From: Xylanibacter ruminicola
GTDB taxonomy: Bacteria > Bacteroidota > Bacteroidia > Bacteroidales > Bacteroidaceae
Assembly (NCBI RefSeq): GCF_900107775.1
Contig: NZ_FNRF01000001.1
Location: forward strand, 620,001-684,000
DNA length: 64,000 nt
Direction: 5' to 3'
A program made the position numbers and the translations under genes. The notes below the pieces were generated by a model. That model was not told the origin of the DNA and did no database searches. It worked only from the letters and a program-made list of their open reading frames with translations. How positions within the stretch are numbered: position 1 is the first letter of the stretch; each line of letters opens with the position of its first letter. Shown here in pieces: positions 1-8,650 of the stretch.

Positions 1-631
1 TTTCGAGCCAGGCAAATCTACGTGCCAGTATGCCGATAACGAACATCATGACATATTGCAGATAATGGGCGGGTTCCATTGGCAATGGGATGATGCCAAA
101 GGGCCAGATCCAATGATCCTGCGGGCTTACCTGACGGATGAAATAACTGCCAATACCCATTACACCGCCAAATATCAGCAGGCTGATGATGGTGGTTTTC
201 GATGAGCACTCGCCATCGAAGGGCTTGCAGAATTGGCGAACTAAGGCATAAATAAGGCAGAACACTAGCAGACTCTCGATATACCACATGTGCCCAATCT
301 CCGGCTTGCCTGATAAAACAGATATCAGTCCACCCATCAGCAAAAGCGGAATACCTAGGCGGATGAGTTTCTTCTGCACAAACACTTTAACTCCCTGTTT
401 GTCGAAACTCGTGGGCACGAAATATCCTGAAATCAGGAAGAACAACCCCATAAAGAAGGCCGCATTGACGGAGAAGAAATGCCATATCCAAGGCATAAAC
501 TCGGCAGGATTGCTGGGATGGTAAGCCCAGTCGCCACCATCACCGTATGCCTGACCAGCATGGTGGAATATCACCAGCACCGTCAGACACACCTTCAGAT
601 TATCCAGATATAATAGCCGTTTCTTATTCAT
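1..631 (-). CDS. Acyltransferase 3 family membrane protein (partial, 3' end beyond window)
   Basis: This reading frame begins with ATG at 629-631 and stays open to the left edge, so only about the first 210 residues are present. The start MNKKRLLYLDNLK followed by a hydrophobic stretch and FHH is the typical opening of acyltransferase-3 (OafA/WecH-like) integral membrane enzymes, which acylate surface glycans or lipids using a conserved N-terminal His. Several hydrophobic segments follow (MGLFFLISGYF, LLLMGGLISVL, a MWYIESLLVFCLIYALV stretch). It is the last gene of the left-hand minus-strand block and is separated from the reductase gene by 62 bases. The acceptor cannot be read from the sequence. 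The family call is firm; the C-terminus and exact role are unknown. Confidence 0.82.
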   Translation of the reverse strand, partial: MNKKRLLYLDNLKVCLTVLVIFHHAGQAYGDGGDWAYHPSNPAEFMPWIWHFFSVNAAFFMGLFFLISGYFVPTSFDKQGVKVFVQKKLIRLGIPLLLMGGLISVLSGKPEIGHMWYIESLLVFCLIYALVRQFCKPFDGECSSKTTIISLLIFGGVMGIGSYFIRQVSPQDHWIWPFGIIPLPMEPAHYLQYVMMFVIGILARRFAWLE

Positions 632-693
632 TTCTATATATTTGACGCATCTGTGATACGAATAGTTGCAGGAACTACCAAATCTCATATGGG

Positions 694-1269
694 TTATATA
701 TACAGCCTTTCAATCGCCTTGCGGCACTTTTGCTTGTCTTTATCAGTGAGCTCTGGATGCATGGCTGTGCCGCCGCGCTCGATGGTTTTCACTATTTTGA
801 AGCCGGCATAGCGGGCGATTTCACGCATAGCACGAATGGCGCCTCGCGACTGTTTGAACAGGATGTTCCAAGGCCAAGGTGTGGTGCAGGTGCTGATGAG
901 GATACACTTCTTACCTTTCATTAGAGGCTCTGGAAAGCGCGCTGTATCGCGCATCATACCATAGACGTGACGGTCGAACATCAGTTTCATCTGCCCTGGG
1001 ATGTTGCCCCAATAGCAGGGCGCACCCATGATGATGGCATCGGCCTGCTGCATCATCTTCAGCACCCGCTGCGAATCGTCCTCAGCTTGTACGCATTTCT
1101 CTTTCTTTCGGCAAACCATACAACCCGTGCAGGGCTTTACGGTCAGGTCGTTGGTATACACCATCTCCACCGTGTCGCCTCGTTTTTCTGCTTCCTCACG
1201 CATGATGCCAAGCATCTGCGATATCAGTCCTTTCTTCCGTGGACTCCCGTTTATAATTAGTATATTCAT
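694..1269 (-). CDS. NAD(P)H-dependent FMN reductase / flavodoxin-fold protein
   Basis: The product of about 191 residues opens with MNILIINGSPRKKG, the FMN-phosphate-binding GSPR loop of the NADPH-dependent FMN reductase family. It carries a CTGCMVCRKKEKC cysteine cluster and GAPCYWGNIPGQMK, the second flavin loop, as in iron-sulfur-associated flavodoxin-like proteins. I chose the ATG at 1269 rather than an upstream in-frame ATG because it gives the canonical N-terminus. It also makes a 4-base ATGA overlap with the stop of the upstream acetyltransferase gene, which suggests translational coupling. A cytoplasmic redox enzyme reducing flavin or quinone-like substrates is likely; the substrate is unknown. 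Confidence 0.85.
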   Translation of the reverse strand: MNILIINGSPRKKGLISQMLGIMREEAEKRGDTVEMVYTNDLTVKPCTGCMVCRKKEKCVQAEDDSQRVLKMMQQADAIIMGAPCYWGNIPGQMKLMFDRHVYGMMRDTARFPEPLMKGKKCILISTCTTPWPWNILFKQSRGAIRAMREIARYAGFKIVKTIERGGTAMHPELTDKDKQKCRKAIERLYI

Positions 1270-1751
1270 ATCTTTTCCAATACCATTTCGTATTCTTTCC
1301 ATTGCTCCCCGTCAATCGCATAGGCATCTTCGCCTGTAATGCGGAAGCCAACGGACTTATAGCATTCGACGGCAGAGTTGTTGTCGCAAAACACGCCAAG
1401 AGTAATCTTCTGAACACCCAGTTCTTGCTTCGCATAATCGATAGCGAGACGCAGCAGTTGCTTGCCATAACCCATACCACGTTTAGAATCATCCACGATG
1501 ACAAAGCCAAAACGAATGACACTTTTATCCTCTGAGGGGAATCTCAATAGGATATGCCCGACAATCTCACCCTCAGCAACAGCCGTGAGCGGATACATAT
1601 TATCACCCTCGTACTGTTCCATCATCTCATCAGGCTGAGCAGGGAAATCCTTATACCTGTCGGCACTCCAAAGCCGGAAGGCATGCTTATCCTTGCACCA
1701 GTTCAGAATCGTAGAAGCATCGTTGATATTGAATGTTCTAAGTATCATCAT
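1266..1751 (-). CDS. GNAT family N-acetyltransferase
   Basis: The 161-residue protein has the GNAT fold signatures in order: an N-terminal MILRTFNINDA strand-helix, the acceptor-side strands (EIVGHILLRFPS), the acetyl-CoA pyrophosphate-binding motif A in RGMGYGKQLLRLAIDYA, and a late NNSAVECYKSVGFRITGED motif B. It lies 3 bases downstream of the lipoprotein hydrolase gene, and its stop overlaps the reductase start by ATGA, so the three genes look like one transcript from the promoter at 2668-2698. The family is related to RimJ/RimL-type enzymes, but the substrate cannot be assigned. Confidence 0.88.
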   Translation of the reverse strand: MMILRTFNINDASTILNWCKDKHAFRLWSADRYKDFPAQPDEMMEQYEGDNMYPLTAVAEGEIVGHILLRFPSEDKSVIRFGFVIVDDSKRGMGYGKQLLRLAIDYAKQELGVQKITLGVFCDNNSAVECYKSVGFRITGEDAYAIDGEQWKEYEMVLEKI

Positions 1752-1754
1752 TTT

Positions 1755-2630
1755 TTACTCTTTAATAAATGTTTTCAGTTTTTCGTTGAACATCTCTGGC
1801 TGCTCCATGTGAATGAAGTGCCCGCAGGTGGTCAGTTCGGTGTAGTTTAGATGGGGATAGAGTCGTTCCATCTTCTGACGATTGTCAGAATCAAGACCAC
1901 TGTTCTGCGTACAGACGACCATTGTCTTGGTCTGGATAGGTCTTTGCGACCACCACTGGCGCTCTACCAGGTTACGCATGGTGCTCGATGCCACATACTG
2001 CGGTGTCTTGGGCATCACACTCATAGCATAGTCGGTGATGTACTGAGGTGTCTCAGGACCAGCCAGCGATGTGACAAAGCCCGCGATAACCTCACTACAT
2101 TCTGAGCCGTCGAAAGCATGGCCAAACTGATTCACAGCCTCCACATATTCTGGCGTTTCCGTACCATCGTAGAAACAATAGACGCCATCGATATCAACAA
2201 GATTTCCCTGTCGGCCACTCATCAACACTTGACGGCAGACGGGTGTACCAAGGCTATGGCCCACAAGGACGACATCCCCTACATGCTCTTTGTCCAGCAC
2301 TGCATTGACAGCCTTCGCAAAGAAGTCGAGCGTGTATTCCACATGCGGTTTGCTGCTCTCGCCATAGCCAGGAAGGTCGATAAAGACGAGTTGCAGGTTG
2401 TGTTCGTCGCGCAGAGCTTCGAACTGTTTCTCCCAAGTATTAAGGTCGCAGCCAAAGCCATGAACAAAGCAGATGGTCTTATCGCCATCGCCATACCTTT
2501 TATAATGTATGCGAACGCTGTCGTTAACAGTTTCATACTCTGAGGCAATATCAGCCAGTTTCTCTGGTTTAATGCTACATCCTGCCAGTATTACAGCCAA
2601 CAAGAGTATAAAATAATGTTTTTTCTCCAT
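1755..2630 (-). CDS. Alpha/beta hydrolase lipoprotein
   Basis: The 291-residue protein starts with a lipoprotein signal peptide ending in LAGC (Cys18), so it should be lipid-anchored in the envelope. An alpha/beta-hydrolase core follows: CFVHGFGCDLNTW is the oxyanion-hole region, VLVGHSLGTPV is the nucleophile elbow (GHSLG), and CGHFIHMEQPE near the C-terminus supplies the catalytic His. The length fits a minimal serine hydrolase (esterase, lipase or peptidase type). It is first in a three-gene minus-strand unit and is divergent from the TPR-LytTR regulator. Its promoter carries the shared inverted-repeat element, which suggests LytTR control (inferred). The substrate is unknown. Confidence 0.87.
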   Translation of the reverse strand: MEKKHYFILLLAVILAGCSIKPEKLADIASEYETVNDSVRIHYKRYGDGDKTICFVHGFGCDLNTWEKQFEALRDEHNLQLVFIDLPGYGESSKPHVEYTLDFFAKAVNAVLDKEHVGDVVLVGHSLGTPVCRQVLMSGRQGNLVDIDGVYCFYDGTETPEYVEAVNQFGHAFDGSECSEVIAGFVTSLAGPETPQYITDYAMSVMPKTPQYVASSTMRNLVERQWWSQRPIQTKTMVVCTQNSGLDSDNRQKMERLYPHLNYTELTTCGHFIHMEQPEMFNEKLKTFIKE

Positions 2631-2667
2631 ATTTCTTCTTTATCTGTTCAACAATATTTTGACGTTG

Positions 2668-2698
2668 CAAAGATATGTATTGTTGCAATACGAAGCAA
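2668..2698 (-). promoter_or_regulatory. Bacteroidota-type promoter of the hydrolase-GNAT-reductase unit
   Basis: On the minus strand TTGC (2695-2698) is followed by exactly 19 bases and then TATCTTTG (2668-2675). This matches the sigma-ABfr consensus TTG-19-TAnnTTTG. The distance from the -7 box to the ATG at 2630 is about 37 bases. Confidence 0.75.
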
Positions 2699-2704
2699 GT
2701 TTTT

Positions 2705-2733
2705 GGGATAATCTGTATATTTTTGTGACGAAT
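2705..2733. promoter_or_regulatory. Candidate operator, copy A (imperfect inverted repeat)
   Basis: The element begins GGGATAATCTGTAT and ends GTGACGAAT, with ATTTTT in the middle. It lies directly upstream of the minus-strand -33 box at 2695 and just upstream of the plus-strand -33 box at 2737, between the hydrolase and the LytTR regulator. The same element in the same position relative to a promoter occurs at 9294-9324 and 14203-14233. Assignment to the LytTR protein is inference from proximity. Confidence 0.6.
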
Positions 2734-2736
2734 AGC

Positions 2737-2767
2737 TTGGTTAAATCACTAATTTACATTATTTTTG
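2737..2767 (+). promoter_or_regulatory. Promoter of the TPR-LytTR regulator, near-leaderless
   Basis: TTGG (2737-2740), 19 bases, then TATTTTTG (2760-2767) is a full Bacteroidota promoter. The ATG follows at 2772, only 4 bases after the -7 box, so the transcript should start at or next to the start codon. Confidence 0.72.
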
Positions 2768-2771
2768 CGGC

Positions 2772-4376
2772 ATGAAACGAATTAATTGGCTACTCATTAC
2801 ATTACTGCTGGCTGCATGCAGCAAAACAGACAAACAGTTTATTATCGAAGCAGAGAGACTTGTTGGAGAACACGCCGACAGCGCCTTGTGTATACTAAAT
2901 AAGGTAGAAGATGCCACCCGACTGAAGGGGGAATGGAAGGCTCGTTACTGGATGGCGATGGCCCAGGCACACATTGGCACCTACCAAGCGTTGTCGGAAG
3001 ACTCGTTGGTGCTTTATGCTGCCGAATATTATCAAGATAAGGATAGCGCCATGCTGTGCAAGGCCCATGCTTTGGCATCGTCGTACTACTGGTGGCGCGA
3101 CAGCTTTGTCAAAGCCAAGGATATGATGCGCCTGTCGGTAGAAGAGAGTAAACGCGCTAACGATCGCGAAGGCACCATCTCAAAACTCCGAAGCCTGGCC
3201 CGCATGGAATCGCTCGAAGGTAATCTGGATGGACTGAAACGCTATACCGAAGAGGTGGTGAAACTGGATGGCGGCGATAAGAATCAGGCCAAGTTGCTTA
3301 ACAGTCTGGCTATCGAATATTTCTATCATGGCAACTACGATGCAGCCATCGCCACGATGGAACGTATCGTAGCTTACAGGGATACAGCCGCCGACTCCAT
3401 CTATATCTGGAATGATGTGATGCGTAACTATGCTGATATGCTTGTAGCCATGGGCCAGCTGGATAAAGGCATCCAGCTGCAAGAATATATATTAGATCAC
3501 TATCAGCATTCCACGATTCTTGAAGACAACAAGATTGGCGCACTCTTCTCGCTGTCGCATGCCTGGCTGCTGAAGGGCGACAAGCAGAAGGCCCGGCAGT
3601 ATATGGATATGGTAGATGAAGAAAAAGCTACCGATGCCACCCGATTCTGCATGATAGCCCACCGCATGGTACTGAACTATGCCACTACAGGGCGATATGA
3701 TATGACCGAAATAGCCGAGTATGCCAACAATAAACGCGATAAACGCGAAAAGAGCGAAGCTGTGGCCGAAGCCAAGGAGTGGTCGATGCATAATCTGCGC
3801 GACCATGAGCTGATGCTAACCGTTTCGCGCCAGCGCCAACTCATCTTCTTCCTGGCACTCACCTTAGCATTGATAAGCATTATATTCGGACTGTCGGTAT
3901 TGGCAGGCAAGCGCAAAAAGCTGCTGGCCAAGCAGGAAGAGGAACTGGAGCTGCTGAACGAGCAGTTAAAGAGTCTGCAGAATGTACGTAAGGAAACACC
4001 CGTTGCCACAGCCGAACATGCAGCACCTACACATATCACGTTTACTGGCTCAACCAGCGATACGTTATCGCTCGACATCGCCAATCTGGTATATATAGAA
4101 GCAGTTGGCAACTATGTAAAAGTTTACCAACTGCTTGATGGGAAAATTAAAAACGATATGCTACGCGCTACCTCAAAACAGATGGAGGAGCAACTAAGCG
4201 CCTATCCTATGATGGTACGCTGCCATCGCGCCTTTATTGTTAACCTCGAACAGGTAGAGCAAATTATCTCGCACACTGGCACCACCCAGCTTGTAATGAA
4301 GAATTGCCATGATACTATACCCGTTTCGCGCAGTAACATGGCACAAATCAAGGCTGCGATTAAAGACCTGTTATGA
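2772..4376 (+). CDS. Membrane-spanning TPR sensor with LytTR DNA-binding domain
   Basis: This 534-residue protein combines several parts: an N-terminal lipoprotein-like signal (LLLAACSKTD, Cys16), a long helical TPR-type region (about 20-350), a single transmembrane helix (about 356-378), a charged coiled-coil linker (about 380-405), and a C-terminal LytTR domain (about 419-534). The last contains DIANLVYIEAVGNYVKVY and MVRCHRAFIVNLEQV, diagnostic LytTR motifs. The layout implies periplasmic TPRs sensing or scaffolding and a cytoplasmic DNA-binding domain, a one-component membrane regulator without a receiver domain. Its stop overlaps the convergent barrel gene by 6 bases. The three repeated promoter elements in this region make it a plausible local regulator (inference). 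Confidence 0.87.
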   Translation: MKRINWLLITLLLAACSKTDKQFIIEAERLVGEHADSALCILNKVEDATRLKGEWKARYWMAMAQAHIGTYQALSEDSLVLYAAEYYQDKDSAMLCKAHALASSYYWWRDSFVKAKDMMRLSVEESKRANDREGTISKLRSLARMESLEGNLDGLKRYTEEVVKLDGGDKNQAKLLNSLAIEYFYHGNYDAAIATMERIVAYRDTAADSIYIWNDVMRNYADMLVAMGQLDKGIQLQEYILDHYQHSTILEDNKIGALFSLSHAWLLKGDKQKARQYMDMVDEEKATDATRFCMIAHRMVLNYATTGRYDMTEIAEYANNKRDKREKSEAVAEAKEWSMHNLRDHELMLTVSRQRQLIFFLALTLALISIIFGLSVLAGKRKKLLAKQEEELELLNEQLKSLQNVRKETPVATAEHAAPTHITFTGSTSDTLSLDIANLVYIEAVGNYVKVYQLLDGKIKNDMLRATSKQMEEQLSAYPMMVRCHRAFIVNLEQVEQIISHTGTTQLVMKNCHDTIPVSRSNMAQIKAAIKDLL

Positions 4377-6518
4377 CCCCATACGTGCCTGCACGTCCTT
4401 TCCTGCACCTGTACCCTTGTACTTGCTGCGGGTAGCATTAAAGCGGTAGATGAGCGTTGTTACCAACTTATGGGTTGAGTAACGGTTGGTCTGTTTGAAC
4501 CAATTATATCCCAGATCGCACACCTCGTTCACATGATGGCGCTGCAAGCAGTCGAGTACACCCACACGTGCTACGAGCGAACGGTCCTTCAGGAAACTCT
4601 TCTGTACAATCAAGCCCAAACGCAGACTATAGGTGTCGTTGTAGAAAATATACGAGTTACCTTTTGAACGGAACATCACGTTGGCATCAAACTGCCAGCC
4701 ATGCTTGAGTGCAAACGTATTAAAGGCGTTTATGGTGTAAGTGGGCCTATCGCAGTACACACGGTACTGGTGATTGTGCGGACCCTCTACATCCAGATAC
4801 AAATCCTGCTTCTCAACACCCAAAGTTGCATTGAGCGACCAGATGCCCACACGTGGTGTGAGCGACAGATAGGCGCTCAGCGTCTTGATGGGCTTATCCA
4901 GATTACGATGCTTTACAAGTGTGGCATCCTTCTGGGCGGTATTGATTTCCGTCCACTGGATGATGGCGTTATTGGTATGCTCGTACGAGGCCGAGAAGTT
5001 TATCCACTTCCAGGCCAGGTTCAGCGTCAGGTCGCGGATACGTTCGTTCTTCAACTGCGAGTTACCAGCTTGCAAGGTGTAGCGACTGATGTAGGTTACG
5101 GCATCGTTCATGGCAAAAAAGCTGGGTCGCTCGGTCTTCAAACTGTATGAGAGACCTGCCTGAACCTTGCCTAACGTTACTGCATACGATGCAGTGGGAA
5201 ACCACTCGTCCATCGAACGGTGCAGATAGTCGTCATTACTAGCATCGACGTAGTCTAACAGCGTATGCTCGTAACGCAAACCCGCACTAGCCTGTCCCCA
5301 TTTACCAAAGTCGCAACCATACTCGGCAAAGGCCGCAATGTTATTCTCCTTAATGTCGGCATCGGTATTGGCAATGGTAGCCTTATCAATCCAGTAGGTG
5401 TTATTACGCTTCACAAAACTCATCTCGGTTCCAGCATCCAGCGAACCCTTCCAGATGGGGTACGACAGCACCAGCTTGGCAGCATACAGATGGCTGTTGG
5501 TACCCGACTTACTCAGCACAAAGTCGTTCTGTATCTGGCTCTGCTCCACATTCTCACGGTCGGTATCGGTGCCGCCCTTCATAAAGTCGAAGTTAAAGTC
5601 GATACCCAACTTACCCACCTTACCGTTATAATAGGTATTAGTAAGAATGCCCAGAGGTTTGCTTTCTTTGCTGGTCTGGTGCGAGTACAGATGGTCGATT
5701 TTCACATTATTCTCAATCACATCCTCATCGTATATCACCTGGTTGGTGCCGCTTTTGGGGCGGTGAGTCAGGTCAACACGCGCACCCATCGAGTGATTCT
5801 CGTTCAACTGCCAGTTCACACCAGCGCTATAGTTCAGCTGGTTGTATTTCCACGTCATGGTGTAAGGGCCATGCTGATAAAATGTCTTCAGGTCGGTCAT
5901 GGTCTTATCCTCTATCGTACTGTATTGGCGGTAGTCCTGATGGTAGAAATATACCTGTCCGAACACATCTACCCCATCCTTGCGGTAGTTGGCCCCCAAC
6001 TTTACCTGTGGACGGTCGAAATCGTAACGCAGATCGCGCTCGTTCGAGAGTGTCGCATTCAGTCCCAGGCCCTCGCCCTTCAGCTTCTTAGTACGAATAC
6101 GCACCACGGCACGTATCTGTGCATCGTACTGGGCTCCTGGGTTGTTAATCACCTCTACATCGCGAATGTCCTCGCTGCGTAGGCGCTTCAGTTCGCTGTC
6201 GTCGCGCATCTTTCTACCGTTGATATAGATAAGAGGCGTACCCTTGCCTAATACCTCGGGAGCCTCATCGGTACCAGTCATGCCTGGCACCTTTACCAGC
6301 AAGTCGCCCAGTGTACCTGCCGATGCTAGCGCCGTACCATCCACACGGGTAACCATAGCGTTACCCTTGAGGCGAGTGTGAGGGAGGCCGCCTTTAATGA
6401 CGACCTCCTTCAGATTTAAATACTTGTCTACAGATTCTATCGAGTCCTGAGGCTCCTGCGCCCAGCTCGTTGTACAAACAAGGGCCAGGGCAGTTGCCGC
6501 AACATATTTTTTTACCAT
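4371..6518 (-). CDS. Outer membrane beta-barrel protein, TonB-receptor-like, no carboxypeptidase-like domain
   Basis: The 715-residue protein has a signal peptide (MVKKYVAATALALVCTTSWA) and then a plug-like domain around 45-150 with LIYINGRKMRDDSELKRLRS and VINNPGAQYDAQIRAVVRI. A long run of alternating beta strands typical of the outer membrane beta-barrel family follows. It is homologous to the 791-residue protein at 11741-14116 across plug and barrel; both end in a basic tail beginning KYKGTGAG or KYRGKGAG. Unlike that paralogue it lacks the N-terminal carboxypeptidase-regulatory-like domain. Its ATG overlaps the stop of the M13 peptidase gene by 7 bases, so the two are coupled. The ligand is unknown. 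Confidence 0.86.
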   Translation of the reverse strand: MVKKYVAATALALVCTTSWAQEPQDSIESVDKYLNLKEVVIKGGLPHTRLKGNAMVTRVDGTALASAGTLGDLLVKVPGMTGTDEAPEVLGKGTPLIYINGRKMRDDSELKRLRSEDIRDVEVINNPGAQYDAQIRAVVRIRTKKLKGEGLGLNATLSNERDLRYDFDRPQVKLGANYRKDGVDVFGQVYFYHQDYRQYSTIEDKTMTDLKTFYQHGPYTMTWKYNQLNYSAGVNWQLNENHSMGARVDLTHRPKSGTNQVIYDEDVIENNVKIDHLYSHQTSKESKPLGILTNTYYNGKVGKLGIDFNFDFMKGGTDTDRENVEQSQIQNDFVLSKSGTNSHLYAAKLVLSYPIWKGSLDAGTEMSFVKRNNTYWIDKATIANTDADIKENNIAAFAEYGCDFGKWGQASAGLRYEHTLLDYVDASNDDYLHRSMDEWFPTASYAVTLGKVQAGLSYSLKTERPSFFAMNDAVTYISRYTLQAGNSQLKNERIRDLTLNLAWKWINFSASYEHTNNAIIQWTEINTAQKDATLVKHRNLDKPIKTLSAYLSLTPRVGIWSLNATLGVEKQDLYLDVEGPHNHQYRVYCDRPTYTINAFNTFALKHGWQFDANVMFRSKGNSYIFYNDTYSLRLGLIVQKSFLKDRSLVARVGVLDCLQRHHVNEVCDLGYNWFKQTNRYSTHKLVTTLIYRFNATRSKYKGTGAGKDVQARMGS

Positions 6519-8524
6519 ACTAATGCACGTTTTTCCTTAGGAATAAACATCTTGTCGCCCTGCTTGATGCCAAAAGCATCGTACCAGGTATCAATCATGG
6601 GCAGAGCAGCCATAACACGGATACGGGCAGGTGAGTGAACATCGCTGTTAACCAGCATGGCGGTGTACTCGGGGGTGCTGTTGCAAGCCCATACACGGGC
6701 ATAGGCCAGATAGAAACGCTGAGCAGGGGTAAGGCCATCAACATTGCTAAGTGGCTCCTGCTTCATGCGGTTCTCGTAAGCACGATAGGCAATCTTCAAA
6801 CCACCATTGTCGCTCACGTTCTCGCCAAGCGTCTTCTGTCCGTTCACCTTCAAACCAGGCACAGCCTCCTGCTCGCTAAACCAGTCGGCAATCACCTTGG
6901 TACGGGCATCGTAATTGGTCTTATCGTCAGCTGTCCACCAGTTCTTCAGGTTACCATCCTTATCAAACTGACAGCCCTGATCGTCGAATCCATGGGTCAT
7001 CTCGTGTCCCATTACCACACCAATGGCACCGTAGTTGCTGGCGTAATCGGCATTTACATCAAAGAATGGTGGCTGCAGGATGGCTGCAGGGAAGTTGATG
7101 CTATTGAAGAGTGGGTGATAGAAGGCATTAACAGTCTGAGGTGTGCAAACCATGAGGGTTTTATCAACAGGCTGGTGCCAGTACTTACGGAACATGGCAG
7201 CGCGTGCCTCCTGAGTGATGCGGATGAAGTTCTCGACCAGATTCTCATTCTCGCGGATATCTACAAACTTCTCCATATCCTCCCACTTATCAGGATAACC
7301 TACATTAATATGCATGGCATGCAGCTTCTCAAGTGCCTTGGCCTTGGTACTATCACTCATCCAGGTGTTCTCCTTCAAACGGTCCTCGAAAGCCTGCTGC
7401 AGGTCCTTAACCAGTCGTACCACACGCTGCTTGCTGCTCTCGGGGAAGTACTCCTGAACATAAAGTTTACCAATGGTTTCGCCCAGACTACCGCTGATGG
7501 TTGAAACAGCACGCTTCCAACGGGGCTGCTGCTCCTGTACACCACTGATGGCCTTTTGGGCCTCGAAAGCACGATCCTCGAAAGCATCGCTCAGGAAACC
7601 GCTGTAAGAGCGAATAATCTGAAGCTCGACATACGACTTGAGATCATCGAGGCTGGTGTTTGCCAGTATCTTCTCAACCTCGTGCAAAGGCTCCAACTGA
7701 CTGATATTCACCTGATCGATATCCTTTGGCATGCCCAAGGCATCGCGATAACCCACCCAGTCGATACCCTTGAAATCGTTCAGCAACTGCTGCCAAGGCA
7801 TGATGTGGATAGTAGCCATAGGATTACGACGATCTACCTGATTCAGGGTCTTTATGCCGATGGCATGCTCGATGGCCCACTCGGCCTCCATCTTTTTCTG
7901 AGCCTCCTTGTCGCTGTAGCCTACCATCTTGAAGAAATCCTTAAACAGAGCCTTCTTGGCTTCAACAGTCTTCTTCTGCTGCTCATTAGGGTTAGCATAG
8001 TACTCCTGTGGCAGCGAAGCACCACCATGACCGCCACCAATCATATACTCTGACGAGTTGAATGGGTTGAGTGACAGACTGATACCGAATGGAGCGGTAT
8101 TGAATCCCTTAGCATCGAAATCGCACATAAGTTTAATCAATTGCTCGCGGGTTTTAACCTCGCGTACCTGCTTCAGGTAGGGCTTGATTGGCTCGTAGCC
8201 CATCTTATTGCGGCTTACGCTATCCATATATAAGCGATAGAGAGCGCCTATCTTCTGCCCGTCGGTACCCTGAGGCAGCTGCTTCTCGGCGTACTTCATA
8301 ATCAGTTCCTTAATACGATCGTTGTTCAGCTCCTCCAAGTCGGTAAACGCACCGTTCTCGGCATGCTGCTTATCCAGCGGATTGGCCTTGAGCCAGCCAC
8401 CAACGGCATACTGCCAGAAGTCGTCGCCAGGTTTAACACTCGGGTCCATGTTCGCTTTCAGATCCTGTGCCGAGCCGGCCAAACTAACAAGGGCCATAGC
8501 TACAGCAAAAAACATTTTTTTCAT
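6512..8524 (-). CDS. M13 family zinc metallopeptidase (PepO/neprilysin-like)
   Basis: The 670-residue protein has a signal peptide (MKKMFFAVAMALVSLAGSAQ). It has the M13 catalytic signatures: VVMGHEMTHGFDDQG (HExxH zinc site, about residue 507), the downstream GENVSDNGGLKIAY motif supplying the third zinc ligand (about 567), and ARVWACNSTPEY near the C-terminus. Its length matches full PepO endopeptidases. It should act in the periplasm or at the cell surface on oligopeptides. It is coupled by a 7-base overlap to the downstream barrel gene, which suggests a combined peptide-processing and outer-membrane function (inference). The C-terminal end is RALVW where family members often have CRVW, so the usual terminal Cys is absent. 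Confidence 0.93.
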   Translation of the reverse strand: MKKMFFAVAMALVSLAGSAQDLKANMDPSVKPGDDFWQYAVGGWLKANPLDKQHAENGAFTDLEELNNDRIKELIMKYAEKQLPQGTDGQKIGALYRLYMDSVSRNKMGYEPIKPYLKQVREVKTREQLIKLMCDFDAKGFNTAPFGISLSLNPFNSSEYMIGGGHGGASLPQEYYANPNEQQKKTVEAKKALFKDFFKMVGYSDKEAQKKMEAEWAIEHAIGIKTLNQVDRRNPMATIHIMPWQQLLNDFKGIDWVGYRDALGMPKDIDQVNISQLEPLHEVEKILANTSLDDLKSYVELQIIRSYSGFLSDAFEDRAFEAQKAISGVQEQQPRWKRAVSTISGSLGETIGKLYVQEYFPESSKQRVVRLVKDLQQAFEDRLKENTWMSDSTKAKALEKLHAMHINVGYPDKWEDMEKFVDIRENENLVENFIRITQEARAAMFRKYWHQPVDKTLMVCTPQTVNAFYHPLFNSINFPAAILQPPFFDVNADYASNYGAIGVVMGHEMTHGFDDQGCQFDKDGNLKNWWTADDKTNYDARTKVIADWFSEQEAVPGLKVNGQKTLGENVSDNGGLKIAYRAYENRMKQEPLSNVDGLTPAQRFYLAYARVWACNSTPEYTAMLVNSDVHSPARIRVMAALPMIDTWYDAFGIKQGDKMFIPKEKRALVW

Positions 8525-8568
8525 ACTTCGTAATCTATAATTAGTTCAACGATATTTGCTCTTACCAT

Positions 8569-8606
8569 GAAAGCAACATGCGTCATCGCGACGGACGTTG
8601 CTTTTA
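8569..8606 (-). terminator. Hairpin downstream of the LiaF-like gene
   Basis: AAAGCAAC and GTTGCTTT form an 8-base outer stem, and most of the next seven bases on each side also pair around a short loop. It lies between the LiaF-like gene and the M13 gene, both on the minus strand. A T-run is present only on the plus-strand side, so terminator strength for the minus strand is uncertain; it could also be a 5' leader structure of the M13 transcript. Confidence 0.45.
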
Positions 8607-8650
8607 TTAGAAAATAATTCTAACTTAATATTAACAAAACTTGGTTATTC

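Noticed and set aside
18..524. Two short open frames at the left edge, one on each strand
   Set aside because: They are out-of-frame shadows of the acyltransferase gene that runs off the window on the minus strand.
5265..6182. 305-codon open frame antisense to the 715-residue barrel gene
   Set aside because: It lies wholly opposite a gene with signal peptide and clear family motifs; its translation is a typical hydrophobic antisense product.
6635..7504. 289-codon open frame antisense to the M13 peptidase
   Set aside because: The opposite strand carries the HExxH and ENVSDNGG catalytic motifs in a continuous frame.
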